Shown: positions 27,601-36,361 of the stretch, piece after piece
How the letters are laid out: each line of letters starts with the position of its first letter
Numbering within the stretch: the stretch's first letter is position 1
Origin: JANSYA01 sp965243385
Lineage (GTDB): Bacteria > Spirochaetota > Leptospiria > Leptospirales > Leptonemataceae
Assembly: GCA_965243385.1 (NCBI GenBank)
Contig: CBDEUV010000002.1
Coordinates: 2,976,001-3,040,000 of the forward strand
Direction of reading: 5' to 3'
DNA: 64,000 bases
The notes under the pieces: model-generated
What the model was told of the DNA's origin: nothing
The model's database searches: none
The model's input: only the letters and a program-made list of their open reading frames with translations
Program-made: the position numbers and the translations under genes

Positions 27601-29424
27601 ATGCTGCTTTCGCGTTCGATGAAGCTGATCGCTGCTTTCAATCACCTCTACATTTTCATCGATCCTTCGCCGAAAGTCGATGCCGCCTTCGCGGAGCGCG
27701 AACGGCTCTTTCGCAGCGGCGGCAACTGGGACGCCTACGATCGCAAGCTGATTTCGAAAGGCGGCGGCATCTTCGAACGTTCCGCCCGCCGCATCGAGCT
27801 TTCGAGCGAAGCGCGCACGGCCCTGGGCATCAAAGAGGCGCGGCTCTCCGGCGAAAAGCTGATCCAGGCCATATTAACGGCTCCGGTGGATTTGCTCTGG
27901 AACGGCGGCATCGGCACTTACGTCAAGAGCACGGGCGAAGATCATTTCGCCGCGCGGGATCCGGCCAACGATCGCGTGCGTGTGAACGGTTCGGAGCTGC
28001 GCGCGAAGGTCGCCGGCGAAGGCGGCAATCTCGGCTTCACCCAGGCGGGACGCATCGAAGCCAGCCAGCGCGGCGTACGACTCAACACCGACGCCATCGA
28101 CAACTCGGCGGGCGTGAATATGTCCGACCACGAGGTGAACCTGAAGATACTGCTCGACGGCCTCCTGCGAAAGAAGAAGCTCGCGGATTTAAAATCGCGC
28201 AACGCGGTCATCCGTAAATACGACCGCGCGATGATCGACCTGGTGCTCGAGAGCAATCGCCAGATCAATCTCGCACTATCGCTGGACGAACTGCGCACTC
28301 CCGCGCAGTTCAGCTCCATGCGCGCGCTGATCAAAAACTTAAACCGCGCGGGATATCTGAATCGCGAACAGGATAATATTCCCTTCGAAGCGGATCTCGA
28401 TCAATTGGAGCAGGGTTCACGCCGACTGCCCCGGCCGGTGCTGTGCTCATTGATGGGTTTCGCCAAACTACAGCTTTCGAATCTACTGCTGGAGTCGGAC
28501 GCCTTTCAAGGGCCCTGGTTCGACCGCTTTATACTTCGATATTTTCCTGAGGGTCTGGTCCTCGAATACGGGGCGGATATTATCAAACATCCGTTGAAGC
28601 GCGAAATCGTCGTGACCGAAGTCGTGAACCTGATCGTGAACCATGCGGGCATCGCCAGCTTTCAGCGTATGCAGCTGCGCACGGAAGCCAGCGAAGTCGA
28701 GATCGCGCTGGCCTTCATTCGCTTTTCGGAATTCGCGGATTTGCCGGCGCTGCGCGGCTTGATCGGCCCGGCGGAACGACTGCCGTCCCGGGTGTATTAT
28801 GAATATCAGTTACTGCTCGAGGAAAAAGTTTTCTCGATCGTAAGCCGGATTCCCGGAAGCCCGGAGCTCGCCGAGCGCATTGATAAAACCCCCGGCGCGG
28901 AACTCTTTTTGCGGCTGCTCGAAGAGTGCCCGGCCCACAGCACGTATCGGATGCCGCGGGAATTGCGCACAAGCGTCCGGCACCTGGACAACGCCGAGCA
29001 GGAGCGCATTGCGGAGGCCTTTCGCCGGCTGGATGTATTCGAGGACGCCTTCGCGATCTTCGAACGCCTGGGCGGGGCCGGCAAAAGCAAAGCGGACTGG
29101 TCCGTGGCCGACTACTTCCAGACGATCGAATCTTACCAGATCGATCGACTCCGGAGCATCGCCAGGGCCCTGCCGCACGAATCCAGCTGGGAAATCCTCT
29201 TTCACGCGCGCATTGAAAAGGCCATCGAAGCGCTCCTGTTCTCGCTTGTCGAAAACGGCAGCAATGCTGACCGTAAAGAGATCCGGGGGCTCATCGATCA
29301 ACTGCTCGCTCTCGATACTGCCGGCAATCTAACGACGGCGGCCTTCTTCGAAATGCTGGAGCATCTGCGCCACCGGGTCCTGAACGGCCGCGGCGGACGC
29401 TCCGCCCGGTCGCGCCGGACATAA
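24661..29424 (+). CDS. gdhB: NAD-specific glutamate dehydrogenase, large (GDH-180-like)
   Basis: 1587 residues, the size of the large bacterial NAD-glutamate dehydrogenases. A long N-terminal region precedes the catalytic domain. That domain is seen from about residue 780 as GGPVARGGLRWSDRTDDYRT, LMKAQMVKNTVIVPVGSKGG (catalytic Lys region), FASGGKNGYDHKKQGI and GIGDMSGDVFGNGML. A long C-terminal helical region follows. The enzyme deaminates glutamate to 2-oxoglutarate and ammonia using NAD. I chose ATG 24661 because AAGGAG lies 5 bp upstream. A TTGACA at 24594 may be a -35 box. The gene name is by analogy with Pseudomonas. Confidence 0.96.
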   Translation: MAQASSAASRPELRRRFHELYSFYIPDSHRSFYSPGDLELFLDTRFDFFRAPRKTPSETSAREGKAGKQTPKLLVYNPPPEFFWLVNSTIIELNLPDSRFIVDTLLDYCGSKGFRINLVLHPVFASRRDAQGRLLEINHPDEADTNAADWGYESCVYLEISRLDAAGLRMVERELRTNIHELRTVVADFPHMAGVLANAGDDIQADCDWLLQHFILLGLAEEKTGPLGEEQASKRPGPSRRNADAEEGRASILQPQRADHYGILREPDTREKLAAEVFELHAARKPPGSRKKATANIVFRETGVYSNVNRRKPYYLVAIQGKTKRLLVAGHFASGAELQVRQNIPIIAPHLREIAEKLHAGPTSYTSKKMAQIAQMIPLGLLLTRTHLFDGWMQLVLSSEYTDELDFIFAEDPAYASVWLAAMVPGRDAGQIPGPHLAGLLKENGVEIRHDLRRPLHRNQLVLLGLRAGDGDSAKLARLLENEASRIFSSWSVKFRRLIGNKYVGDRNISATLDRFFRGIAPDYELHQTPEEALYDLDALERLGRDEPEAGYRVHFYASREFDFVKLYTLRRARFSEIVPTLSNFGFEIFEEFTLPYRRSPEDVRFTYAFRVAPHDELDRADRDRIAVAIEQALNRKSVPQALDALTISARLSAREADLLKALLGYFFQVERGFSRISLQATLLKYPDFARALVDFFHARLQPQDAADSASAESEAQRAIDRLLAGVESIVDETVLHNLIQIASAVVRTTYYLGNAEIAFKIDTHGIDFIPAPVPFFEIYVYGFDIEGTHLRGGPVARGGLRWSDRTDDYRTEILGLMKAQMVKNTVIVPVGSKGGFVIKNRSFADRDEFRAAGVDTYQRYIGALLDLTDNLTPGGKTVPARGIVRRDGDDPYLVVAADKGTATFSDIANDISISKKFWLTDAFASGGKNGYDHKKQGITAKGAWEAVRRHCYEMDLDPERDPIRAVGIGDMSGDVFGNGMLLSRSMKLIAAFNHLYIFIDPSPKVDAAFAERERLFRSGGNWDAYDRKLISKGGGIFERSARRIELSSEARTALGIKEARLSGEKLIQAILTAPVDLLWNGGIGTYVKSTGEDHFAARDPANDRVRVNGSELRAKVAGEGGNLGFTQAGRIEASQRGVRLNTDAIDNSAGVNMSDHEVNLKILLDGLLRKKKLADLKSRNAVIRKYDRAMIDLVLESNRQINLALSLDELRTPAQFSSMRALIKNLNRAGYLNREQDNIPFEADLDQLEQGSRRLPRPVLCSLMGFAKLQLSNLLLESDAFQGPWFDRFILRYFPEGLVLEYGADIIKHPLKREIVVTEVVNLIVNHAGIASFQRMQLRTEASEVEIALAFIRFSEFADLPALRGLIGPAERLPSRVYYEYQLLLEEKVFSIVSRIPGSPELAERIDKTPGAELFLRLLEECPAHSTYRMPRELRTSVRHLDNAEQERIAEAFRRLDVFEDAFAIFERLGGAGKSKADWSVADYFQTIESYQIDRLRSIARALPHESSWEILFHARIEKAIEALLFSLVENGSNADRKEIRGLIDQLLALDTAGNLTTAAFFEMLEHLRHRVLNGRGGRSARSRRT

Positions 29425-29430
29425 TCCGAT

Positions 29431-29470
29431 GGCCGGCGCGCGGCCGGCCTGAGAGCGAATGAATTTTTTT
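29431..29470 (+). terminator. GC-rich hairpin after glutamate dehydrogenase gene
   Basis: A 7-bp perfect GGCCGGC / GCCGGCC stem with a GCGCG loop (29431-29449) starts 6 bp after the stop codon. A run of seven T follows at 29464-29470, some 14 bp from the stem. The distance is longer than ideal, but a terminator is the simplest explanation because the next gene begins at 29573. Confidence 0.5.
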
Positions 29471-29572
29471 CCGCAACGGCGCCTCTAAACGCGGGCGATC
29501 GGGATTGCTATTGACACGGGCCCCGGGCCGAAAATCCCTCTATTATCACTCCAAAAGGTGCCTCCTGAGTAC

Positions 29573-32437
29573 ATGTCCTCACAGCAATCCACTTCGAATC
29601 ATAATAACCAGTCCGCCGCCGGCAAATACCGCGGCTCCGACAGCCCCTGGGTTTCCAGCTTCGCCTGCGCCCACCTTAAGATCTTAATCGTCTGCCGCGG
29701 GCCTATTCGCAAAGAGGTCATGGACGTCTGCGATGAATTGGGCGCCCCCTACGGCATCCTGCTCTCCGAAAAAGATTCCGTCACTTACGCGCAAACGCTC
29801 GCTCCGGAACTCCGCGAAATCAATCAACCCGATCGTGTGCATCGGGTGCCCGACTATATGGGCGTCGGCCACGCGGAGAAAATCGAGCGCATCGAACAGA
29901 TCATCCAGATCGCCCGCGATTATAAGTACACGCATATCTTCGCCGGCTACGGATTCATGGCTGAAGACGGCGGCTTCGTCAAAGCCCTCGAAGACGCGGG
30001 CATCGGTTTCATCGGCCCCGCGTCCGGCGTCCACTTCCAGGCGGGCGTGAAAGACATGGCGAAGGTCATCGCCCGTAACGCCGGCGTATCCGTGACCCCC
30101 GGTATCGACAATATCAGCGCCCTGGCCTTGATGGCGAAAGCGCGCGAAGGGGGTGACGACGAGCTGGCGGGACTCAAGGCGATCGCCGCCGAGAAATCGT
30201 TGAACGTCGATTCGTCTTCGAGCGATCCCGCTGAATACGCCGAGGCGATGTTGCAGGCCGGCTACGCGAAAGGCGTGGGCCTGGTATCGATTCCCGATCT
30301 GCAGAGCGAAGCGAAAGTCCAGTGCGAAGGGCTCTTCGAAAAGAATAAAGGCTACCGACTGCGTTTTAAGTACATCGGCGGTGGCGGCGGTAAAGGCCAG
30401 CGTCTGGTCGAGACCCTCGACGACGTTGACAACGCCGTGAACGAAGTGCTCGCGGAATCCAAAGCCACCGGCGAAGCCGACAACAAGAACTTCCTGATCG
30501 AACTAAATATCGAGAACACCCGGCACAATGAAATCCAGCTGCTGGGCAACGGCGAGTGGTGCATCGCCCTCGGCGGACGCGATTGCAGTCTGCAGATGCA
30601 CGAACAGAAACTCGTGGAGCTTTCGATCACCGAAGAGCTGTACGCCTACGAAATTGAGCAGGCCAACAAAGAAGGCCGTTCGGAGTACGCCGAGGTAATC
30701 AAAGGCGACGCGCAGACGCTCAAGAAGATGGAAGAACAGGCGGAAGCCTTCGGCGGCGCCGTGAAACTCAACTCGGCGTCGACCTTCGAGTGCATCGTTT
30801 CCGGAACCGATTTCTTTTTTATGGAAATGAATACGCGGATCCAGGTGGAGCATCGCGTGACCGAAATGGTTTATTCGCTCGAGTTCACCAATCCGGACAA
30901 CTCCTCCGATAAATTCGTAGTCGAATCGATCGTTGAAGCGATGATTCTGATCGCCGCGCACAATACCCGCCTGCCGCGTCCCAAACGCATTCAGCGCAAT
31001 CGCGCCGGCGGCGAAATCCGATTGAATGCGACGAACGATGCGCTGCAGCCGCACGCCGGCGGCCTGATCGAAGCCTGGTCGGCGCCGGTCGCCCACGAGA
31101 TCCGCGACGACCAGGGCATCGGCGTTCGCAATCCGGACACCGGCTGGTTTATTCAGTATCATCTCGCGGGCGCGTATGATTCCAACATCGCCCTGGTGGT
31201 AAGCTACGGCAAGAGCCGCCGCCAGAATCTGGATCGTCTGGCCGATATATTGCGGCGTATGGAGATTCGCGGGCCGGAAGTGAATACCAACCGCGATTTT
31301 CACTACGGCATTTTGAATTTTTGCCTGGGCCTGCATCCGATGCTGAAGCCCGATACGAAATTCGTCGTCCCGTACCTGGCGGCGGTCGGCAGCCTCGCGC
31401 ACGAAATGGAGAGCTTTGACCTGGAGAGCGCCTGGCGCGAAATCAGCAAGCAGGTCGCCGCCGAACACGGCCCGGCGGGTTCGGAAGCGCTGCGCATCAA
31501 GCAGACTCTCATGGCGCGGCCCCTGGAACTCCTGCTCGGTAATCCGCATATGCTCGCCGGCTGGCTGACCCGCAATCATCGTCGCGCCTTCGCGATCGAA
31601 AACGGCAAAGTCGCCTGGAAGCGCAACCCGCTGCGGGTCCTGGCGGACCTTTATCACTTCTGCCATCTCGAAGATCGCCCGGACGCCTCGCCGGCGCACA
31701 AAATCTGGCCCGACGACCAGAATCTACTCGCGAAAGGACTCCAGTTCTACAAAGATCTGGAAGAAAAACTGGGCGTGGATTCCGACAGCGAATTTCAGAG
31801 CAGCCTGAACAACACCGCGGCGAATAACTCGAGCGTTTACGCAGATCTCGATCGCGATCTGCGGGCCGGCAAAGCTTCCGGCGCGCTGGCCTCTGATTCG
31901 GCGCTCGTGCAGAAATGCGCCGCGGCGCATCGCGGCTGGCAGAGCGGCATGAATCTGCTCGAAGCGATGATTCTACTGGGCGAACGCTCCGGCATCTTCG
32001 AATTCGAAGTAAATGCGAAAATGGAACCGGTCGTTCCCTCACGCTTTATGCAGGACGAAGCTCAGGAAGAAGGACTGCGATCGCTCGCGCCGCCCCCGGT
32101 CGCCGCGGCGGACACCCTCGTGGCCGTTTCCGGCGGTATGTTTTATAGCAAGGAATCGCCGGATCGTCCCGCGTACCTGGAAGCGGGCCAGCATTTCGAA
32201 GCCGGCGACCCGATCTACATCATCGAAGTGATGAAGATGTTCAACAAGGTCTACGCGGAGTTTCCCGGAACCGTCGAAGAAGTACTCGTCGACGGCGAGG
32301 CGGGCAACGTAGTGAAAAAAGGGCAGCCGCTCTTTCGCGTAAAGCCGGACGTTGAAATCAAAATCGAGACCGAAGAAGAGCGAGCCAGCCGACGCAAAGC
32401 GGCGACCCTGGAGCTCCTGCAGGCTACGGGCGGCTGA
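29573..32437 (+). CDS. Biotin carboxylase with C-terminal biotin carrier domain
   Basis: 954 residues from ATG 29573. Residues about 40-560 are a biotin carboxylase ATP-grasp domain: HIFAGYGFMAEDGGF, KYIGGGGGKGQRLVE (glycine-rich loop), MEMNTRIQVEHRVTEMVY, and then a biotin-carboxylase C-terminal part. The next 300 residues are unusual and not found in ordinary AccC. The C-terminus is a biotin carrier domain with EVMKM; Lys 888 is the expected biotin attachment site. No carboxyltransferase subunit gene is adjacent, so the acceptor substrate is unknown. BFD-like and DUF2161 genes follow with short spacing. Confidence 0.88.
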   Translation: MSSQQSTSNHNNQSAAGKYRGSDSPWVSSFACAHLKILIVCRGPIRKEVMDVCDELGAPYGILLSEKDSVTYAQTLAPELREINQPDRVHRVPDYMGVGHAEKIERIEQIIQIARDYKYTHIFAGYGFMAEDGGFVKALEDAGIGFIGPASGVHFQAGVKDMAKVIARNAGVSVTPGIDNISALALMAKAREGGDDELAGLKAIAAEKSLNVDSSSSDPAEYAEAMLQAGYAKGVGLVSIPDLQSEAKVQCEGLFEKNKGYRLRFKYIGGGGGKGQRLVETLDDVDNAVNEVLAESKATGEADNKNFLIELNIENTRHNEIQLLGNGEWCIALGGRDCSLQMHEQKLVELSITEELYAYEIEQANKEGRSEYAEVIKGDAQTLKKMEEQAEAFGGAVKLNSASTFECIVSGTDFFFMEMNTRIQVEHRVTEMVYSLEFTNPDNSSDKFVVESIVEAMILIAAHNTRLPRPKRIQRNRAGGEIRLNATNDALQPHAGGLIEAWSAPVAHEIRDDQGIGVRNPDTGWFIQYHLAGAYDSNIALVVSYGKSRRQNLDRLADILRRMEIRGPEVNTNRDFHYGILNFCLGLHPMLKPDTKFVVPYLAAVGSLAHEMESFDLESAWREISKQVAAEHGPAGSEALRIKQTLMARPLELLLGNPHMLAGWLTRNHRRAFAIENGKVAWKRNPLRVLADLYHFCHLEDRPDASPAHKIWPDDQNLLAKGLQFYKDLEEKLGVDSDSEFQSSLNNTAANNSSVYADLDRDLRAGKASGALASDSALVQKCAAAHRGWQSGMNLLEAMILLGERSGIFEFEVNAKMEPVVPSRFMQDEAQEEGLRSLAPPPVAAADTLVAVSGGMFYSKESPDRPAYLEAGQHFEAGDPIYIIEVMKMFNKVYAEFPGTVEEVLVDGEAGNVVKKGQPLFRVKPDVEIKIETEEERASRRKAATLELLQATGG

Positions 32438-32451
32438 TCGCAGGATTCGCA

Positions 32452-32703
32452 ATGGCGGCGCAGCGTTCCAATCGTAAACCCGCGTCCGATGCGGCGCAGA
32501 CGCTCTGCTATTGCTGCGACGTTAGCCACGACGATATTCGCGACGCGGTCCAGAAGGGCGCGCGCGATTTCGAGCGCATGCAGGCCATCACCGGAGCGTG
32601 CATGGGCTGCGGCACCTGCCTGGGCGATCTGGAGCGGGCGCTGCGCCGGGCCATCAGCGAACAACGCTCCGGTCGCAACGGACAGCAGGTCCTGCCGCTG
32701 TAA
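32452..32703 (+). CDS. BFD-like [2Fe-2S]-binding protein
   Basis: This 83-residue protein has a Cys-x-Cys pair (LCYCCDVSHDDIRDAV) and a CMGCGTC cluster about 30 residues later. This is the cluster-binding layout of the bacterioferritin-associated ferredoxin (BFD) domain. It starts 14 bp after the carboxylase gene and ends directly against the next start codon, so it is probably translated with its neighbours. It might serve in electron transfer or iron sensing. Family members also occur as small subunits of larger enzymes. Confidence 0.78.
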   Translation: MAAQRSNRKPASDAAQTLCYCCDVSHDDIRDAVQKGARDFERMQAITGACMGCGTCLGDLERALRRAISEQRSGRNGQQVLPL

Positions 32704-33423
32704 GTGAAAGAGTCCGATCTCTATCCACCGATCGCCCGCCTGTTTGAAGACCAGGGCTTTCGCGTTCAGGGCGAAGTCTGCGGCTGCGATCTGGTGGCCG
32801 TGCGCGATCAGGATAATGCAAAAGATCCGGAGATCGCTATCGTCGAGCTCAAGCAGAGTTTCAACGTAAAGCTGCTCTATCAGGCCGTACGCCGCCTGGG
32901 CGTTACGCCCCGGGTTTACGTGGCCTTCTTTCGACCGCAGACCCGCCAGAAAATGTCGTACTGGCAGATGGTGAAGAGCCTCGCGCGACGATTGCATCTC
33001 GGCGTCCTGATCGTAAAGGCGCAGGAAGTTCAGATCCTGATCGAACCCGGCCCGTTTCAGGGCAAAACTTCGAATAAACAAAAGCGCAAAGTGTTGAATG
33101 AATTTCACGGCCGCCGGGTTTCAAAAAACCAGGGCGGAGTGACGCGCACGAAAATCAATACCGCGTATCTGGAGAACGCGGTGTATATCAGCGTGTTATT
33201 GCAAAAGCATCGCCGGCTGACGGCCGTACAGCTGCGGGCGCTCGGCACCGCCGACAAAACCCACGCGATACTCTATCGCAACGTGTACGGCTGGTTCGAA
33301 CGGAAAGCCGACGCGGGCAAAGGCGTCTACGGACTCAAAAGCCGTCAGGCCGCGAAAATCAAAAAAGCCCATCCGGAAATCTGGACGTACTACGAGAAGC
33401 TGGCGAAAAAGTCTTCGCCGTAA
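32704..33423 (+). CDS. DUF2161 protein with PD-(D/E)XK nuclease-like fold
   Basis: This 239-residue protein begins with a GTG immediately after the stop codon of the BFD-like gene. The N-terminus reads ESDLYPPIARLFEDQGFRV, then EVCGCDLVAVRDQD and a AIVELKQSF strand. The D...E-x-K arrangement is that of a restriction-like nuclease fold. The last 110 residues are basic. The family is annotated as putative phosphodiesterase, and its substrate is not known. It is the third gene of a probable operon with the biotin carboxylase, an unusual partnership. A 9-bp hairpin begins just after the stop codon. Confidence 0.82.
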   Translation: MKESDLYPPIARLFEDQGFRVQGEVCGCDLVAVRDQDNAKDPEIAIVELKQSFNVKLLYQAVRRLGVTPRVYVAFFRPQTRQKMSYWQMVKSLARRLHLGVLIVKAQEVQILIEPGPFQGKTSNKQKRKVLNEFHGRRVSKNQGGVTRTKINTAYLENAVYISVLLQKHRRLTAVQLRALGTADKTHAILYRNVYGWFERKADAGKGVYGLKSRQAAKIKKAHPEIWTYYEKLAKKSSP

Positions 33424-33424
33424 A

Positions 33425-33447
33425 GCCGCCGATTCGCGATCGGCGGC
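33425..33447. terminator. Perfect 9-bp hairpin between convergent transcripts
   Basis: GCCGCCGAT / ATCGGCGGC with a TCGCG loop sits directly between the DUF2161 stop codon and the 3' end of the minus-strand tRNA. No long T-tract follows on the plus strand; TTTA follows on the minus strand. It is probably a shared or bidirectional terminator. Confidence 0.5.
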
Positions 33448-33456
33448 ACGACTCTG

Positions 33457-33530
33457 TGGGACAGGTAGGACTTGAACCTACGACCAATTGATTATGAGTC
33501 AACTGCTCTAACCAGCTGAGCTACTATCCC
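33457..33530 (-). tRNA. tRNA with CAU anticodon, probably tRNA-Ile2
   Basis: The minus strand folds as a 74-nt cloverleaf. The acceptor stem is GGGATAG / CTGTCCC (one G-T pair), the D arm GCTC...GAGC, and the anticodon stem GTTGA / TCAAT with loop CTCATAA (anticodon CAU). The T stem is GTAGG / CCTAC with loop TTCAAGT. CAU could be elongator Met or lysidine-modified Ile2. The variable-loop and T-arm wording (TTGGTCG...TTCAAGTCC) matches tRNA-Ile2. No CCA is encoded; the sequence after discriminator A is CAG. Confidence 0.9.
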
Positions 33531-33726
33531 GTTTCGAGTATTCCTTCGCCGCCATGATGACGGGCCCCGGCGCCGCCATCAATTCGAAATTTAACACCCG
33601 CTGAATACCCGGGGTTCAAGACCGGCCCTCAAATTGCCGTAGATAAGAGTGGATACGAAAGTTCAGCGGGGCCGCGGAGCGCGCCGCTGCGATATATACA
33701 CAAAATCTACACATGAGGACACACGG

Positions 33727-33978
33727 ATGTACATTCTCAACGACGGCCGGCGGCTGGAACTCAGCCTGAACGCAGACACGACTTTCGCGAGCGACGGCGA
33801 ACGCCAGACGGCTCTGCGCTCGATTCGCGAGGCCGGACTCCCCGTGCACGTTCGCTGGAAAAAGCAGCGGCGCCCATCGCCGGTGGAAGCTCACTTCCTG
33901 GCGGAGATTATTCAAACCGTGCGCAGCGCGGGCGGAAGCGTGCGCATTCATGGTTCAGCCCCTGTCGCCGCCATTTGA
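33727..33978 (+). CDS. Small basic protein of unknown function
   Basis: This 83-residue protein starts at an ATG with TGAGGA upstream. It begins MYILNDGRRLELSLNA and ends GGSVRIHGSAPVAAI. It is Arg-rich and has no signal peptide or transmembrane helix. I do not recognise it. Its 3' end overlaps the convergent SpoIIE-family gene by 24 bp. Confidence 0.5.
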   Translation: MYILNDGRRLELSLNADTTFASDGERQTALRSIREAGLPVHVRWKKQRRPSPVEAHFLAEIIQTVRSAGGSVRIHGSAPVAAI

Positions 33979-36255
33979 AGACGATCCCTCCGCGAGTCGC
34001 TCCAGCGCCTGCGCGAGACGCGTGGAATCCGGCTTGAGCTTCAGGGCCTGCCGCCAGTGCAGCTCCGCCTCTTCGTAGCGGCCGAGCTTGTAGTATACCT
34101 GGCCTAGCAGGTCCGGCACCGCCGATTGCCGGCGATTGAGATTCGCCGCCCGCTCCAGATACTCCAGGGCCTCTTCCCCGCGGCCGAGCTTATTCAAACA
34201 CAGGCCTTTATAATAATTGTAGAGCATACTCGAGCTGGCCCCGTGATGGCCTTCGCGTTCGAGCAATTCCAGAGCACCTGAATAGTCTTTCGCGCGCACG
34301 AGCTCGGCCGCGCCGGCGACCGGATCTTCGCCGCGCCCGAGAGCGCTTCCGTCCGCGGCCCCCCCGGAAACCGCGGACGCCGCAGCCAGGTACTCCACTC
34401 GAATCATGGAAAGGTCGTCGGTGATTTCGCCGACCTCGGTTACCGCGGAGACAATCGCTTCCAGATCCCCGCCGGCCCGCTCGCAAATCCCCAGGATGCG
34501 CTCGTCGTCGTGGCGAATATAGTCTTCGCCTTCCTCGTCGGTGACCCGCAGGTCGTCTTTGCCGTCGCTGCCGACGATCAATACATCGCCGGCCTGCAGC
34601 TGCGTGCGTTCAATGAAATCGCGTTCGAGGAAATCACCCTGGGGCATACCGAGTTTGTAGAGGCGAATCTCTTCGCTCATAAACGAAACCGCGCCCTTTC
34701 GCAAGAGAATCGGATGGGGGTGCTCGGCGTTAAAAAAGAACAGGCGCCCGTCCTCTTCGTCGATCAATCCGAGAAAGCAGGACACGGCCATACTCCCGTC
34801 GAAACTGGCGATCACGCTGTGCAATTCCTGAAAGGTGTTCCTGAGCCAGTCCTCCGGCGATAGATCCAGACTCGTATCCGGACCCGCCGAGCGATGCATG
34901 ATCGAATTGATCACCGTTCCGGTTACGAGCGCGCCGCCCGCGCCCTGCATGGATTTCCCCATCGCGTCCGCATTTAAGAACATCACGAAGCGGCGACCGC
35001 GCAGCTGCAGATTCCCGGTGACGCACAGATCGCCGCCCAGCTCCCCGGGTTTCTTGCGAAACAGAAAGGTCTTCTTCTGACGAATCTCAAACTCGGTGCG
35101 TACGCGTTCGCTGATATTCCAGTTCTTGAACAGCGGATCCGCCAGCAGATTGGTCAGATAATAGTCGCCGTCCTGTTGTTCTTTTAGCTGTTGTACCTGC
35201 TGCAGACTCTCCTGCAGGCGCGCCGTGCGTTCCGCGACTTTCTTTTCGAGCGTGCGCGCGTAACCGCGAATCTCGATGACCATATCGTTGAATGCATCCG
35301 CAAGCAGGCCCAGTTCGTCCTTGCGCCGCACGACTATAAAGGTATCGAAATCCCGGGCTCGCACACGCTCCGCTCCAAGCCGCAGCGCTTCGATCGGGCG
35401 ATGCAGCACGCGGGCGAGCGCCACCGAAACCAGAAGCGAAAGCACAACGCTGATACCGAGCAGAATCCAGAGCTGGTCGCGCAGCTCCGCGAGTCGGTTC
35501 GCCTCCCCGCTTACATCCAGATCCAGACCGAGTACCGCCAGCACACGCCCATCCGCGTTTAGAATCGGCGCCGCGGAGCTCAGCCAGGTGCCCCAGCGAT
35601 CGCGATACCATTCCCGGGCCGAGCCCGACATACCGCGAAAGGCCTGCTTGAAGATGGGTTCGTTGCCGTACCAGTAGTTCCCGATCGGATTCGGCTCTTC
35701 GTCTTCGTCGATGACGCTGTTGTCGTTCATATCGACGCCCGCATAATCAGAATCCGCGAGATAATTCAGCGCTTCATATTCAGGGTAGTCGGCTATGCTA
35801 ATCATCAGATATGCGAATTTAACGCGCGAATGCACAGTGGGATCGTCGCTGGCCTGGCGAAAGCTCTGATACGGCAACGCATTCTCCAGGCTGCCGGCTT
35901 TGATTCTGCGCAGCAACTGCACCAATCTCTGAAAATCCGCGGACTGATGAAATCCTTCGGCCGCGTCGGGCCCGAGGGACTCCCAGTATTCTTCGTCCTC
36001 CAGCCGGGCGCGCGCTTCGGGGGTCAACGGCGCCGCAGCCGCGCGAATCTCCTTCGACAGGCGCGCGACGGCTTCGCGGTCTTCGGGACGGAACATCATC
36101 GCCCCGGTATTACCCAGATCGCGCATGCGCGTGCGCATTTGATCCAGCACCAGAGCCCGACTGCTCGAGTAGAAATAGTACAGGCTCACGCCGGTCATGC
36201 CGACCGCGAGCAGGAAGATCGCGAGGCCGATCTGAATCCCGAAAGAAATGCGCAT
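33955..36255 (-). CDS. Membrane sensor with HAMP, PP2C/SpoIIE phosphatase and TPR
   Basis: 766 residues. Two transmembrane helices (about 8-28 and 262-282) flank a periplasmic sensor of about 230 residues. A HAMP domain (RPIEALRLGAERVRARDFD) and a coiled coil (about 325-360) link it to a SpoIIE-type phosphatase core. The metal-binding Asp set appears as GGDLCVTG, NADAMGKSMQGA, GSDGKDDL and TDDLSMIRV. The C-terminal 130 residues carry TPR units (SSSMLYNYYKGLCLNKLGR, YKLGRYEEAELHWRQAL). It should couple an outside signal to dephosphorylation of a STAS protein. Confidence 0.9.
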   Translation of the reverse strand: MRISFGIQIGLAIFLLAVGMTGVSLYYFYSSSRALVLDQMRTRMRDLGNTGAMMFRPEDREAVARLSKEIRAAAAPLTPEARARLEDEEYWESLGPDAAEGFHQSADFQRLVQLLRRIKAGSLENALPYQSFRQASDDPTVHSRVKFAYLMISIADYPEYEALNYLADSDYAGVDMNDNSVIDEDEEPNPIGNYWYGNEPIFKQAFRGMSGSAREWYRDRWGTWLSSAAPILNADGRVLAVLGLDLDVSGEANRLAELRDQLWILLGISVVLSLLVSVALARVLHRPIEALRLGAERVRARDFDTFIVVRRKDELGLLADAFNDMVIEIRGYARTLEKKVAERTARLQESLQQVQQLKEQQDGDYYLTNLLADPLFKNWNISERVRTEFEIRQKKTFLFRKKPGELGGDLCVTGNLQLRGRRFVMFLNADAMGKSMQGAGGALVTGTVINSIMHRSAGPDTSLDLSPEDWLRNTFQELHSVIASFDGSMAVSCFLGLIDEEDGRLFFFNAEHPHPILLRKGAVSFMSEEIRLYKLGMPQGDFLERDFIERTQLQAGDVLIVGSDGKDDLRVTDEEGEDYIRHDDERILGICERAGGDLEAIVSAVTEVGEITDDLSMIRVEYLAAASAVSGGAADGSALGRGEDPVAGAAELVRAKDYSGALELLEREGHHGASSSMLYNYYKGLCLNKLGRGEEALEYLERAANLNRRQSAVPDLLGQVYYKLGRYEEAELHWRQALKLKPDSTRLAQALERLAEGSSSNGGDRG

Positions 36256-36361
36256 TGGGACGAACTAAGGCCCCAAAGCTGTATTCGGGCAAGTGGAATT
36301 TCAGGCGATCTTAAACGGAGCGGCGGTTCGCGGGCCGGCCGACAACTCGGGAAAGATCACT

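Noticed and set aside
30503..31699. 398-codon minus-strand frame opposite the biotin carboxylase
   Set aside because: Shadow frame; the plus-strand protein has clear domains through this interval.
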